Shown here: positions 32,820 to 41,043 of the stretch, piece after piece
Position numbering within the stretch: position 1 is the stretch's first letter
Layout: each line of letters starts with the position of its first letter
The notes under the pieces: model-generated
What the model was told of the DNA's origin: nothing
The model's database searches: none
Seen by the model: only the letters and a program-made list of their open reading frames with translations
Program-made: the position numbers and the translations under genes
Assembly (NCBI RefSeq): GCF_000308575.1
Contig: NZ_BAFZ01000002.1
Coordinates: forward strand, 62,001-126,000
Length of the DNA stretch: 64,000 bases
Source of the DNA: Nocardia exalbida NBRC 100660
Lineage (GTDB): Bacteria > Actinomycetota > Actinomycetes > Mycobacteriales > Mycobacteriaceae
Direction: 5' to 3'

Positions 32820-33614
32820 TCACGGGAGCCACGAAACATGGCCACGCAGAACGGTATAGCCGAGATAGGCGACCGCATCGATGGTCGCGTGCGCGAGCAC
32901 CAGCGGCCACAGCCGGTTCGTGCGCTGCCAATAGCGACCGAATATGACGCCCATCACAAAATTTCCGAGTCCTCCGCCCAGTCCCTGATACAGGTGATAG
33001 CTGCCCCGCAGCAGCGCCGAGGCCAGCAGCGCCGAGTTCGCCGACCATCCGAGCCTGCGCAACCGGGTGAGCAGGAAAGCCACCACGATGACCTCCTCGG
33101 CCAGGGCATTCGCGCAGGCCGAGAGGATGAGCGCGGGCAGCCGCCACCAGTAGTCGCCGAGCGAGGCGGGCACGATCGTCACGCTGAGGCCCAGCGCGTG
33201 GGCAAGGAGATACAGTCCCAGCCCCGGTATCCCGATGACCGCGGCGAGCGTCAAGCCGGGTAGCACGTCCGCGCGCCACCGGAGTCGATTAGCCAGCCCG
33301 ATCATTCGCGGCCCGATGCCGCCGCGCCACAGCAGGTAAAGGCCCAAAGCCGCCCACCCGAGCAGCCGCAGCACGCTGAGCAGCTGGAACAGCAGGTCGA
33401 TAGTGGATTGCGTGGACCGCGACGGGTTCAGCGCGACCGTCCGCCCACCGATCCCGCCCGGCGCGAGCGCACTCTCCACCAGCGAAAGCGCGGCGCTGAG
33501 CCCGCTGAGCCCGAAGGTGACGAGCAGCACCACCGCGATCTCGAGTTTGAGCGCCAGCCGCTCGCGATCGGTCGGCTCGGCCTCGTCCCACTGGGCATCG
33601 GACTCCGCACGCAT
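32820..33614 (-). CDS. CPBP (CAAX-protease-like) membrane metalloprotease
   Basis: A 264-residue protein with seven to eight helices. The CPBP signature is present: a Glu pair followed by Arg in ALAEEVIVVAFLLTRLRR (helix 5), then a histidine in LLRGSYHLYQGLGGG and a further histidine in LVLAHATIDAVAY. In bacteria these intramembrane proteases often act in bacteriocin immunity or protein processing; the target here is unknown. ATG 33614. It is 128 nt upstream of the LCP gene on the same strand. Confidence 0.88.
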   Translation of the reverse strand: MRAESDAQWDEAEPTDRERLALKLEIAVVLLVTFGLSGLSAALSLVESALAPGGIGGRTVALNPSRSTQSTIDLLFQLLSVLRLLGWAALGLYLLWRGGIGPRMIGLANRLRWRADVLPGLTLAAVIGIPGLGLYLLAHALGLSVTIVPASLGDYWWRLPALILSACANALAEEVIVVAFLLTRLRRLGWSANSALLASALLRGSYHLYQGLGGGLGNFVMGVIFGRYWQRTNRLWPLVLAHATIDAVAYLGYTVLRGHVSWLP

Positions 33615-33882
33615 GGGTCGAATCTATTGCGCTCGCCCGGTCGGGCGCGCGGCGCGTCACCGTCGAGTTCCGCGAAGGTCCGGAACCCGCCCGTCGGTGC
33701 GTCATCACGCGTCGTGTCGTCGTCGCTACACGTCGGCCGCCGCTGTGGTCGGCCTGCGTGGTGCTCGGGCGGGGTCACAAGATCGAGCCGGTTCGTGAAC
33801 GAGCGGCCAGGCCCGCGGGGTCGGGCCGCACCGTGCTCGGGTCACCTGGTTCTGCTGTGCGGTGCGCGGGGTGGTCACCGAG

Positions 33883-34650
33883 TCAGATGCGGCGCAGGCC
33901 GTTGAGGAACGGGCAGCCTGCCAGCGTGCGTACGGCCCGGCTGAGGCCTTCGATGTCGTCGGCCGGAGCGCTGAACGGCAAGCGGAAGTCGTGGTCGCCG
34001 TCGTGTCCCTCCACCCGCAGGGTGAGCCCGTAGCGGTCGATGGCGAGCGGGTGCACGATGCCGCGCCGCAGCTGCGGCGGCAGGTGCCTGGCCAACTGGG
34101 CGACGATATCGGCGTGGTCGGCCTGCATGTGCTGCAGCCATGCGGATTCCATGGCGCAGAACGGATCCGGCTGCGCCGAGCGCAACTCGTCGCTGCTCAC
34201 CGATTCCGCGCCGGTCGAGTCGGCCACCACCGCGGAGTTGATCACCAGCCGCAGCAGCGTCGCGCCGAAGCCGATGTCGAGCAGCCCGGGATGCGGGTGG
34301 TCCTTGGCCACCTCGGTGGCCAGCGCGCGCTGCGCCTGGGTGGGCACCGCACGCACCCAGCCGCGCAGCCAGACCAGTGCGCGCACCGGCTCGCGCAGCG
34401 GCAGCGGGGCGTGATCGGTGAGCTCGAGCACCGCGGGCGCGCCCTGCTCGCCGGAATTGCCCGCCAGGATCGCGGCGACCGAGGCGGTGGGCACCGCGAT
34501 CACGGCGTCGCCGCACTGGCGAACGTGGTGCACCGACGCGGGGGCGGGATCGATGCCCGGCATGGCCAGCACCGCTTGCTCCGCGTGGGCGCACGCGCTG
34601 CGCACCCGCTCGGCGGTGGACGGTGCGACGGTCGAGGACGGACTCGGCAT
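33883..34650 (-). CDS. DUF2470 domain protein, iron-regulated
   Basis: A 255-residue protein with a C-terminal DUF2470 domain (residues about 165-250: ESAWLQHMQADHADIVAQL, IDRYGLTLRVEG, FRLPFSAPADD). The domain is linked to haem-oxygenase or pyridoxamine-oxidase-like proteins that handle haem. ATG 34650 has GGAGG 6 nt upstream, so the start is firm. A near-consensus IdeR box lies 37 nt before the start, so the gene should be repressed in high iron. From memory, the M. tuberculosis counterpart Rv3839 is in the IdeR regulon. A role in haem or iron use is inferred. Confidence 0.87.
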   Translation of the reverse strand: MPSPSSTVAPSTAERVRSACAHAEQAVLAMPGIDPAPASVHHVRQCGDAVIAVPTASVAAILAGNSGEQGAPAVLELTDHAPLPLREPVRALVWLRGWVRAVPTQAQRALATEVAKDHPHPGLLDIGFGATLLRLVINSAVVADSTGAESVSSDELRSAQPDPFCAMESAWLQHMQADHADIVAQLARHLPPQLRRGIVHPLAIDRYGLTLRVEGHDGDHDFRLPFSAPADDIEGLSRAVRTLAGCPFLNGLRRI

Positions 34651-34686
34651 ACAAACCTCCGTGGAGCGGGCGGCGCGCAATGGTGA

Positions 34687-34705
34687 TTAGGTTACCCTAA
34701 GCTAA
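34687..34705 (-). promoter_or_regulatory. IdeR box upstream of the DUF2470 gene
   Basis: TTAGGTTACCCTAAGCTAA matches the 19-bp IdeR/DtxR consensus TTAGGTTAGGCTAACCTAA at 16 positions. It lies 37 nt upstream of ATG 34650, where it would cover the promoter and block transcription when Fe-IdeR is bound. The divergent gene at 34849 may also respond. Confidence 0.85.
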
Positions 34706-34848
34706 GTGACAGCGTGTGGGTTCCGCAAGCGTTCCGATCGAGCCGAATCGAAGCGACCCGTGGCATACGGCCGACCGCGGCGAAGCTCATAAGCACCGGT
34801 CCCGCGGGCAGCCGGCCTCGGATCGAACAGTGTTGTTACGGTGAGGGC

Positions 34849-35262
34849 GTGTCGGAAGGGACGGAATCCGGAGAACCGGTGCTGGTGACGTTGTCGACGC
34901 CGCCGCGGCGCAGTCTGGTCGACGGGTTGGTCCGCAACATCGGCGCAAGCCCCGCCGCGCCGATCGTGGAACTGGACGCGCCGGACAGCGGGATCGCCGA
35001 CTTCCTCGCGCAGGCGGCACACTCCGATACCGGTTTCGTCGCGCGTACCGCCTCCGGTGAGCGCGCGGTGGCCATCGTCGCCGCGACGGCCGCCGCACTG
35101 TGCGGCGAAGACATCGGCGCCGCACTGCGCAACCCCGATATCGCCTTCCTGACTTCTCTGAAACCACCGGCCGTCGAGGCGGTCAGATCCGTTCTGCTCG
35201 CCATCGAAACCGCGGCCGGTGACCGGGTGAACGACGCATTGCGGGTGCTCAACGAAGGTTGA
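34849..35262 (+). CDS. Hypothetical protein
   Basis: A 137-residue soluble protein without a recognised family. After GTG 34849 (GAGGG 5 nt upstream) it reads SEGTESGEPVLVTLSTPP, RSLVDGLVRNIGASP, then an alanine-rich helical body (ERAVAIVAATAAALCGEDIG) and a C-terminal helix ending DALRVLNEG. It resembles a small helical binding domain. It is divergent from the DUF2470 gene, with the IdeR box between them, and 96 nt upstream of pheA on the same strand. Confidence 0.7.
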   Translation: MSEGTESGEPVLVTLSTPPRRSLVDGLVRNIGASPAAPIVELDAPDSGIADFLAQAAHSDTGFVARTASGERAVAIVAATAAALCGEDIGAALRNPDIAFLTSLKPPAVEAVRSVLLAIETAAGDRVNDALRVLNEG

Positions 35263-35358
35263 ACGGCGCTCGGGCTGCCGTGGAACAGCGGCCGCGCGGT
35301 GGCCGGGCCTTCCGCGATTGGTGGGGGGCCGGGCGAGCGCGCAAGTAATCTCGTAACC

Positions 35359-36273
35359 GTGCCGCGAATCGCGTACTTCGGGCCGTCCGGAACCTTCACC
35401 GAGATGGCCCTCGCCCAACTCGAATCCTCGGGAACCTTCGACGGACCCGTCGAGCGGATTGCCGCGCCCAGCCAAGGGGCCGCGCTCGACTTGATCCGCT
35501 CCGGCGACGTGGACGGCGCTGTGGTGCCGATCGAGAGTTCCGTCGAGGGGTCGATCTCGGCGACGCTCGACTCGCTGGCAATCGGCCCGCGTCTGCAGAT
35601 CGTCGCGGAGACCGAACTCGAGGTGAGTTTCACGATCCTGGGCAAGCCGGGCACGGCGCTTCCGGACGTGCGCACCCTCGCCGCATACCCCGTGGCCGCG
35701 GCACAGGTGCGGCTGTGGGTGGCGCGGCATCTCCCGCAGGCGCAGCCCTACACCTCGGCGTCGAATGCCGCGGCCGCCGAAGACGTGGTGGCCGGCCACG
35801 CCGATGCCGCCGTGTCGACCGCCCTGGCGGGGGAGCGGCTGGGGTTGATCGCGCTGGCATCCGGAGTCGCCGACCACGAGCAGGCCATCACGCGATTCGT
35901 GCTGTGCACCCGGCCCACGGTCGCGCCGCCCGCCACGGGCGCCGACCGCACCTCGATCGTGCTCGAATTGTCGAACGTACCGGGCTCGCTGATGCGCGCC
36001 TTTGCCGAATTCGCCACGCGCGGTATCGATCTGACCAGGATCGAGTCGCGGCCCACCCGAACCGGCATGGGCACCTACCGGTTTTATCTCGACTGCGTCG
36101 GGCACATCGACGACACGGCGGTGGCCGAGGCGCTCAAGGCGCTGCACCGCGCCGCGCGGATCCGCTTTCTCGGGTCCTGGCCGGCGACATCGGCGACCGG
36201 CACGCCGCCACCGTCCGACGAAGCCGCGTCGGAGTGGTTGATCCAGCTGAGAAAGGGGAAGGCGGACCTATGA
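35359..36273 (+). CDS. pheA: Prephenate dehydratase
   Basis: A 304-residue enzyme that converts prephenate to phenylpyruvate in phenylalanine synthesis. The catalytic domain begins RIAYFGPSGTFTEMAL. It includes GAVVPIESSVEGSISATLDSL and ITRFVLCTRP. An ACT regulatory domain follows (DRTSIVLELSNVPGSL, GIDLTRIESRPTR), the binding site for feedback by phenylalanine. There is no chorismate mutase domain. GTG 35359 starts directly at the family N-terminus. Its stop overlaps the next start (ATGA), so the mutase-like gene is translated with it. Confidence 0.95.
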   Translation: MPRIAYFGPSGTFTEMALAQLESSGTFDGPVERIAAPSQGAALDLIRSGDVDGAVVPIESSVEGSISATLDSLAIGPRLQIVAETELEVSFTILGKPGTALPDVRTLAAYPVAAAQVRLWVARHLPQAQPYTSASNAAAAEDVVAGHADAAVSTALAGERLGLIALASGVADHEQAITRFVLCTRPTVAPPATGADRTSIVLELSNVPGSLMRAFAEFATRGIDLTRIESRPTRTGMGTYRFYLDCVGHIDDTAVAEALKALHRAARIRFLGSWPATSATGTPPPSDEAASEWLIQLRKGKADL

Positions 36274-36938
36274 CCGGGAGGTTGATTCTGGTCCGGCACG
36301 GGGAGACCGAAGGTAACGTCGCCAAGCTGCTGGATACCAGGATTCCAGGACTACCGCTGACCGAACGCGGTGCGGCACAAGCGAAGACGTTCGGCGAGGG
36401 CCTGCTCCGCGCGCCGAAGGTGCTGTTCTCCTCGGCGGCGCTGCGGGCACGCCAGACGGCGAGCTACATCGAGGCGGCGACCGGTGTCGCCGCCATGGTC
36501 CTGGACGGACTGCACGAGGTGCAGGCCGGGGACCTGGAGGGCAGGCACAGCGAGGACGCGCACCAGACGTTCCAGCAGATCTACCGCGCCTGGCACGAAG
36601 GCGATCTCACGTTGCGGGTGCCCGGCGGCGAGTCCGCCCAGGATGTGCTGGATCGGTTTCTGCCCGTGATCGCGGAGTTGCGGAGCACGTATCTGACGCC
36701 GGAGGACGACGGGCACGGCGACGTGATGGTGGTCAGCCACGGTGCGGCCATGCGGCTCGTCGGCCGCACGCTCGCGGATGTTCGACCGCCGTTCACGACG
36801 AACAACCACCTGGATAACACCGAGACCATCGAGTTGGTGCCGATGCCGGATGGCGGGTGGGAGTGCATCCGCTGGGGCCGGTTCACGCCGCCGTTCGGCT
36901 ACGACGTCGCGCCTACCTCCGACGATCCCATGGGCTAG
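36270..36938 (+). CDS. Histidine phosphatase / phosphoglycerate mutase family protein
   Basis: A 222-residue protein of the histidine phosphatase superfamily with a classic opening LILVRHGETEGN, SSAALRARQTA for phosphate binding, the acceptor region LHEVQAGDLEGR, and the second histidine in VVSHGAAMRL. ATG 36270 overlaps the pheA stop. The same gene follows pheA in mycobacteria. The substrate is unknown. A link to aromatic amino-acid synthesis rests only on the coupling. Confidence 0.9.
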   Translation: MTGRLILVRHGETEGNVAKLLDTRIPGLPLTERGAAQAKTFGEGLLRAPKVLFSSAALRARQTASYIEAATGVAAMVLDGLHEVQAGDLEGRHSEDAHQTFQQIYRAWHEGDLTLRVPGGESAQDVLDRFLPVIAELRSTYLTPEDDGHGDVMVVSHGAAMRLVGRTLADVRPPFTTNNHLDNTETIELVPMPDGGWECIRWGRFTPPFGYDVAPTSDDPMG

Positions 36939-36957
36939 CGACGCATATTCGGCGTGC

Positions 36958-37785
36958 TCAGGACAGCTTCGGATGCCGCGGGAACTCTTCGCGTTCCGGC
37001 AGGGAGTTGATCAGGTCCTGCACCGCCGTGCGCAGTCGCGCGGGGGTTCCGCTGCTGAGTGACGTCCACTTCACGCCGTCGTCGGACTTGCTCGCGGTCG
37101 CGATGAATCGCCCTGCGCGCGTGTTGAAGACGGCGATGTGGTTGTCGGCCATATCTCTGGTGCCGTCGCCGTAGATGACGCCGACTATCTCGGCATACGA
37201 GTGGATTTCGACCAAAGCCGCCGCCAAGGTCTTCGCATCGTGGGCAGGGTTGCCCACCTTCGTCAGCCGCTGGGCGGTGGCCGCGGCGTCACCCGTGTCG
37301 CCGAAGATCGTGGCCAGCTCTTCGGTGGGGGCGTTCATGCCGTACAGCTCCAGCGGCTCGGCGTAGCCGAGTGCCGCGAGAATGGTGCCGGGCAGGTCGA
37401 TTCCCGCCTCGTCGATGACATAGGAGTCCTGTCCCCGAAGGGCGACGACCGCGAGGTCGGCGCCCTTCGCCAGACAGAAGCGACTCACCCAACCGTCGAC
37501 GATCAAACGCAGCGCGATGATCCAATGCGGCCGGTTCAGCGCGCGCAGCCGATTCTCCAGGTCGCGATGGAGCACATCGTCGATGAGGAGTTCCCGCTGG
37601 ACGAGCGACTCGGCAGCCGCGTCCATTGCCGCTCTGTGATCGGTCAGGTTGTCGTAACGTGCCCGAGCGTTCAAGACGACGGGGACTTCGATCTGCAGTT
37701 TCTCCACGAGAAACTGCATCTCGTCGAGCGACAGGACGACCGCCTCGAGCGTCGACGGGTCGCGGCCGGCACCGAGTACGGTCAC
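36958..37785 (-). CDS. espG: ESX secretion-associated protein EspG
   Basis: A 275-residue cytosolic chaperone of the EspG family, which holds PE-PPE pairs by the PPE tip and feeds them to a type VII secretion system. The features used are the N-terminal LSLDEMQFLVEKLQIEVP, the central CLAKGADLAVVALRG and IDLPGTILAALG, and the tail RFIATASKSDDGVKWTSL with RLRTAVQDLI. GTG 37785 overlaps the stop of the PPE gene (GTGA), so the chaperone is translated together with its client. No ESX structural genes are in the window. Confidence 0.85.
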   Translation of the reverse strand: MTVLGAGRDPSTLEAVVLSLDEMQFLVEKLQIEVPVVLNARARYDNLTDHRAAMDAAAESLVQRELLIDDVLHRDLENRLRALNRPHWIIALRLIVDGWVSRFCLAKGADLAVVALRGQDSYVIDEAGIDLPGTILAALGYAEPLELYGMNAPTEELATIFGDTGDAAATAQRLTKVGNPAHDAKTLAAALVEIHSYAEIVGVIYGDGTRDMADNHIAVFNTRAGRFIATASKSDDGVKWTSLSSGTPARLRTAVQDLINSLPEREEFPRHPKLS

Positions 37786-38948
37786 CTAACCGTCCCGCTG
37801 AAGTCACCGCCGATGACTCCATCGGCGGTGAAGCGGCCGTCGTTGAAGTGCTCGGTCGACCGCAGGTAATCCCGGCCGTTGTGCTCGCTCTCGTCCTCCT
37901 CGTCGCTGCGAGCCTGGTTACCGAGCAGCGGATTGCCGTTGCCGTTGTTCGCCGGACGGACCGGGGCAGCCTCGACGGGCTTGACCGCCACGGTCTCCTG
38001 CACCGGGGCGGAGCCACCGATCGTGCCGCTGGAGCCCCAGCCTTCCGGAAGCTTGAGCGATCCGTTGCTGATACCGGCCGACCCGAGGCCGGAGAACGAC
38101 ACCGCCCGAGTCGCGGCGGCGGCGGCGGTCGCTGCCGCACCGGCTCCCATGGCCATCGGAGCCATGCCGGAGAAGGTGGGCGCGGAGGTGGTGGTCGCCG
38201 CCGCGATCGCGCTGCCCGCGACATTTCCGACAGTGGAGACACCGGTGGTGGCGATCGAGCCGACGGCCTGAGCGGCCTGGGTGGCAGCGCTCGCCACACC
38301 GGGGTTGCTCAAGAACGCCTGCGTGGCGGCCACGGCCGCCTGGATCGGATCAGCCGGGACCTCGGTGGTCGTATCCGCGGCCTGTTCGGGGCCGGCCGAT
38401 CCGGCGCCCTTGGCGATCGGCGGCGGCAGCAGGAACTCGGCAGGGGTGGCGACCATGGCGCTGGTGGCGGCCTCGTAGGTCTCCATGACCAACGCCGCGC
38501 GAATGTCCATGGCGTTCCTGGCGACTTCCGCGACCTCGAACGCGCCGCTCAGTACGCCGGGCGGGTTCGCCGACGCGGCCAAGGCGGCGTTGACGGCCGC
38601 GATCTCGGGCGGGCTGGGCATCGCCAGCGAGGCGACGGTGTAGGCGGTGGCGTTCGCCGCGGCCTTCGCGCCCATCGCGGCCGCCTGCACGCCCTGCTGC
38701 TCGGACCAGCCGAGGAAACCGGTGAGCTTGCTCAGCGCGGCGATACCGTTGATGCCCTGCATCCCGACGCCGAGTTCGGCCATGACCCTGGCGACGGTCG
38801 TCGTCGCGTCGATCCAGGCGGCGGTGAGGCCGCCCCAGGCGGTGGCCGCGGCCGAGATCGGAATCGCGTGCGCGCCCGCGTGAAGGGTGGCCGAATTGAT
38901 CTCCGACGGGCGCGCCGCCCAGATCACCCCGGTGACTCCTGCAACCAT
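37782..38948 (-). CDS. PPE family protein
   Basis: A 388-residue PPE protein. The helical N-terminal domain (about 165 residues) begins VIWAARPSEINSATLHAG, where the name motif is PSE rather than PPE, and contains the WxG turn TAWGGL. The rest is Ala/Gly/Ser/Thr-rich low complexity to residue 300, then an acidic tail (DEEDESEHNGRDY). It is expected to pair with the PE protein upstream and to leave by an ESX system. ATG 38948 has GGGGAG upstream. The gene lies between PE and espG, a common order. Confidence 0.88.
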   Translation of the reverse strand: MVAGVTGVIWAARPSEINSATLHAGAHAIPISAAATAWGGLTAAWIDATTTVARVMAELGVGMQGINGIAALSKLTGFLGWSEQQGVQAAAMGAKAAANATAYTVASLAMPSPPEIAAVNAALAASANPPGVLSGAFEVAEVARNAMDIRAALVMETYEAATSAMVATPAEFLLPPPIAKGAGSAGPEQAADTTTEVPADPIQAAVAATQAFLSNPGVASAATQAAQAVGSIATTGVSTVGNVAGSAIAAATTTSAPTFSGMAPMAMGAGAAATAAAAATRAVSFSGLGSAGISNGSLKLPEGWGSSGTIGGSAPVQETVAVKPVEAAPVRPANNGNGNPLLGNQARSDEEDESEHNGRDYLRSTEHFNDGRFTADGVIGGDFSGTVR

Positions 38949-38991
38949 GTTTGACTTCTCCCCTGCTTAAGCGTTGCTGATGGGTCTGGAA

Positions 38992-39303
38992 CTACACCTG
39001 GATGGCGCTGATGCCCGCGGCGCGCACCACGTCACCCGCGACGTGCTGCGCCAGCTGCATGCGCAGCGTGGCCGCGGCGTGGTGGCATTCCAGAATCGCC
39101 TGCGCGATCGCGCGGTCGTGCGACATCGCCCCCTGGTTGAAATGGCTCGCGCCGAGGAAGGAGACCTCCTCGGCGCCGGAGGGCAGCACGTGCGTCGCGG
39201 GCGCGGTGATCGCCGCGGCGGCGGCCAGACGTTCGGCGACGAGGTCGAGTTCGGCCGCGGCGGCGAGAATGGCTTCGGGTGCGATCAGTACATGTCCAAC
39301 CAT
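38992..39303 (-). CDS. PE family protein
   Basis: A 103-residue PE-domain protein, two helices with a turn. It has APEAILAAAAELDLVAERLAAA near the start, APATHVLPSGAEEVS at the turn, and a second helix with AIAQAILECHHAAATLRMQLA. ATG 39303 has GAAGGAG 8 nt upstream. It heads the PE-PPE-espG operon, 43 nt before PPE. It contains no tyrosine, so the usual YxxxD/E export motif at the end of the PE domain is absent. Confidence 0.85.
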   Translation of the reverse strand: MVGHVLIAPEAILAAAAELDLVAERLAAAAAITAPATHVLPSGAEEVSFLGASHFNQGAMSHDRAIAQAILECHHAAATLRMQLAQHVAGDVVRAAGISAIQV

Positions 39304-39467
39304 GACTCGACTCCTTCTAGTGGCTGTGGGGCGGAACCACGAGAATTCCCCCTTCGAGTGATAGGACGCGACAGCAACGCGATCGGTTCCATCGAATCCC
39401 CAACTTTTCGATCTCCGTGCCGATTACACACCCACCGCTCGGGGCGCGCAATACAGCTCGGTTCAGA

Positions 39468-39818
39468 CTATCCCCATCCCAGCTGATGCAGGCGGTCTTC
39501 GTCAATGCCGAAATAGTGTGCGATCTCGTGGATCACGGTGACCGCCACCTCTTCCACGACTTCCGTCTCGTCGGCGCAGAGTTCGAGAATGGCCTCGCGG
39601 TAGATCGTCACGGTATCGGGAAGCGCTCCGCCGTAATGACTGTCGCGTTCGGTGAGCGCGATGCCGTGGTACAGGCCGAGCAGATGCGCATCCTCCGGAT
39701 TGCGCGGCTCGATCAGCACGACCACATTGTCGATCGCTCGGGTCAGCTCGGGCGGGATGAGATCCAATGCGTCCCCGACCAATTCCTCGAACCGGTCGTC
39801 GGACATCGATACAGGCAT
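39468..39818 (-). CDS. Metallopeptidase family protein (zincin-like)
   Basis: A 116-residue minimal zincin. The zinc motif is complete near the C-terminus, VIHEIAHYFGIDEDRLHQLGW (HExxHxxG, then RLH). The N-terminal part (FEELVGDALDLIPPEL) and the central YREAILELCAD fit the small actinobacterial metallopeptidase family related to Rv3836. Activity on peptides is presumed from the motif; no substrate is known. ATG 39818 lies 10 nt after the septum gene, with ATG 39806 as an alternative. The two genes are probably co-transcribed. Confidence 0.88.
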   Translation of the reverse strand: MPVSMSDDRFEELVGDALDLIPPELTRAIDNVVVLIEPRNPEDAHLLGLYHGIALTERDSHYGGALPDTVTIYREAILELCADETEVVEEVAVTVIHEIAHYFGIDEDRLHQLGWG

Positions 39819-39828
39819 CGGCGCCGGG

Positions 39829-40968
39829 CTACCTCGGCTGGGGCTGCGGCGGCAGCGGCGCGGCGCCGGGCAGCGGTGCGGGCGTGGAACGCCCGGTGTT
39901 CGGCGGCGGCACCGGAGCCTGGCCGTTGATCAGGATGTCACCCCTGGCCGAGCCGGTGATCGGCGCGAAACCTTCCCGGTCGGCGCCCTTGCCGATCATG
40001 CAGTCCAGTTTGCGGCTGCCCGCCATCCAGCTGCGGGCATCGATGTAGTCGAAGAACAGCGTGAGCGTCTTGTTGCGGATGACGTCCGGCCCGCCCAGGT
40101 AGTCGGTCGAGGTGCGGGTGCACTCCTCCTCGACGAATTTGTCCTGATCCTCTTTGGCGGGCGGACCGCCGGTGAAGTGCCCGGCGAGATCGACTGTGGA
40201 GACGATCTCGACGGCGTGCGGCTGCGTGCAGTCCACCGGATCGGTGGGCAGGTTCTGGTTGATGCCGAGGCACACGCCCGCCTCGTACACCTTGGACTGG
40301 TCGTGCTCGGTGGCGCTGCCGACCGACGGCGGGGTGCCGACGCTGGCCGCGACCTGCAGGCCGCAGCGCAGGGTGCGGTCACCGTGCTGCCAGCCATCCG
40401 GGCTCGGGTACATCAGTCCGACGATGTACTTGCCGCGCGGATCGAAGCGGCCCGACATGTACTTCTGCACCGAGGGCACGCAGTGCTCTTCCTTCAGCTC
40501 GGTGAGCCGCAGCGAGTCCGGGAAGCGCGAGCCGGGACCGAACTCCTTGCCCGGGTACCTGCTCATATCGATGTCGGCCGCGACCTCGAACATGTGCTTG
40601 CTCGAGCAGTTCACCTTGACCAGGTCGGACCGGTCGGGCTTGGTCCAGCTCAGGCAGTCGCCCTTGGCGGCGGTGCCGAATTCCTTGTCCAGCACGGGCT
40701 GCGCCGGGGCGCCGGGATTGTGCACTTCCAGGTTCTTCCCGTTGTCGAAGCCGGTGATGGACAGCGTCACCAGGGCCGCGACCACGGCGCCGACGGCCAC
40801 CGCGAGCAGACCCCAGCGCAACGTGGGCGCCGACAGCTGCACATCGCGCAGATCGCTGTCGGCGAGAGCGGCCTTGGCCGAGTCGATCGAGCGGCGTACC
40901 GAGTCGGCACGCGACGACGCGCCGCGCTTGGGCGCCTGCGGGGACCGGGACACAGGTTCGGAGGACAT
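39829..40968 (-). CDS. Septum formation family membrane protein
   Basis: A 379-residue bitopic protein. A cytoplasmic tail (1-48) is followed by one membrane helix (LLAVAVGAVVAALVTLSITGF), then an extracytoplasmic region with two repeats of the Septum_form domain. Paired cysteines mark the repeats: KGDCLSWTKP with VNCSSKHMFEV, and AGVCLGINQ with VDCTQPHAVEIV. The C-terminus is Pro-rich (PLPPQPQPR). ATG 40968. From memory the mycobacterial counterpart is Rv3835 in the same place. A cell-division role is inferred from the domain name only. Confidence 0.85.
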   Translation of the reverse strand: MSSEPVSRSPQAPKRGASSRADSVRRSIDSAKAALADSDLRDVQLSAPTLRWGLLAVAVGAVVAALVTLSITGFDNGKNLEVHNPGAPAQPVLDKEFGTAAKGDCLSWTKPDRSDLVKVNCSSKHMFEVAADIDMSRYPGKEFGPGSRFPDSLRLTELKEEHCVPSVQKYMSGRFDPRGKYIVGLMYPSPDGWQHGDRTLRCGLQVAASVGTPPSVGSATEHDQSKVYEAGVCLGINQNLPTDPVDCTQPHAVEIVSTVDLAGHFTGGPPAKEDQDKFVEEECTRTSTDYLGGPDVIRNKTLTLFFDYIDARSWMAGSRKLDCMIGKGADREGFAPITGSARGDILINGQAPVPPPNTGRSTPAPLPGAAPLPPQPQPR

Positions 40969-41043
40969 CGCGGTCCATCATGGCAGCGTCCGTGCCTCGG
41001 TGCCACGACCTGCCCCGATCGGCGCGGCACGAGTCGCGGGCGG

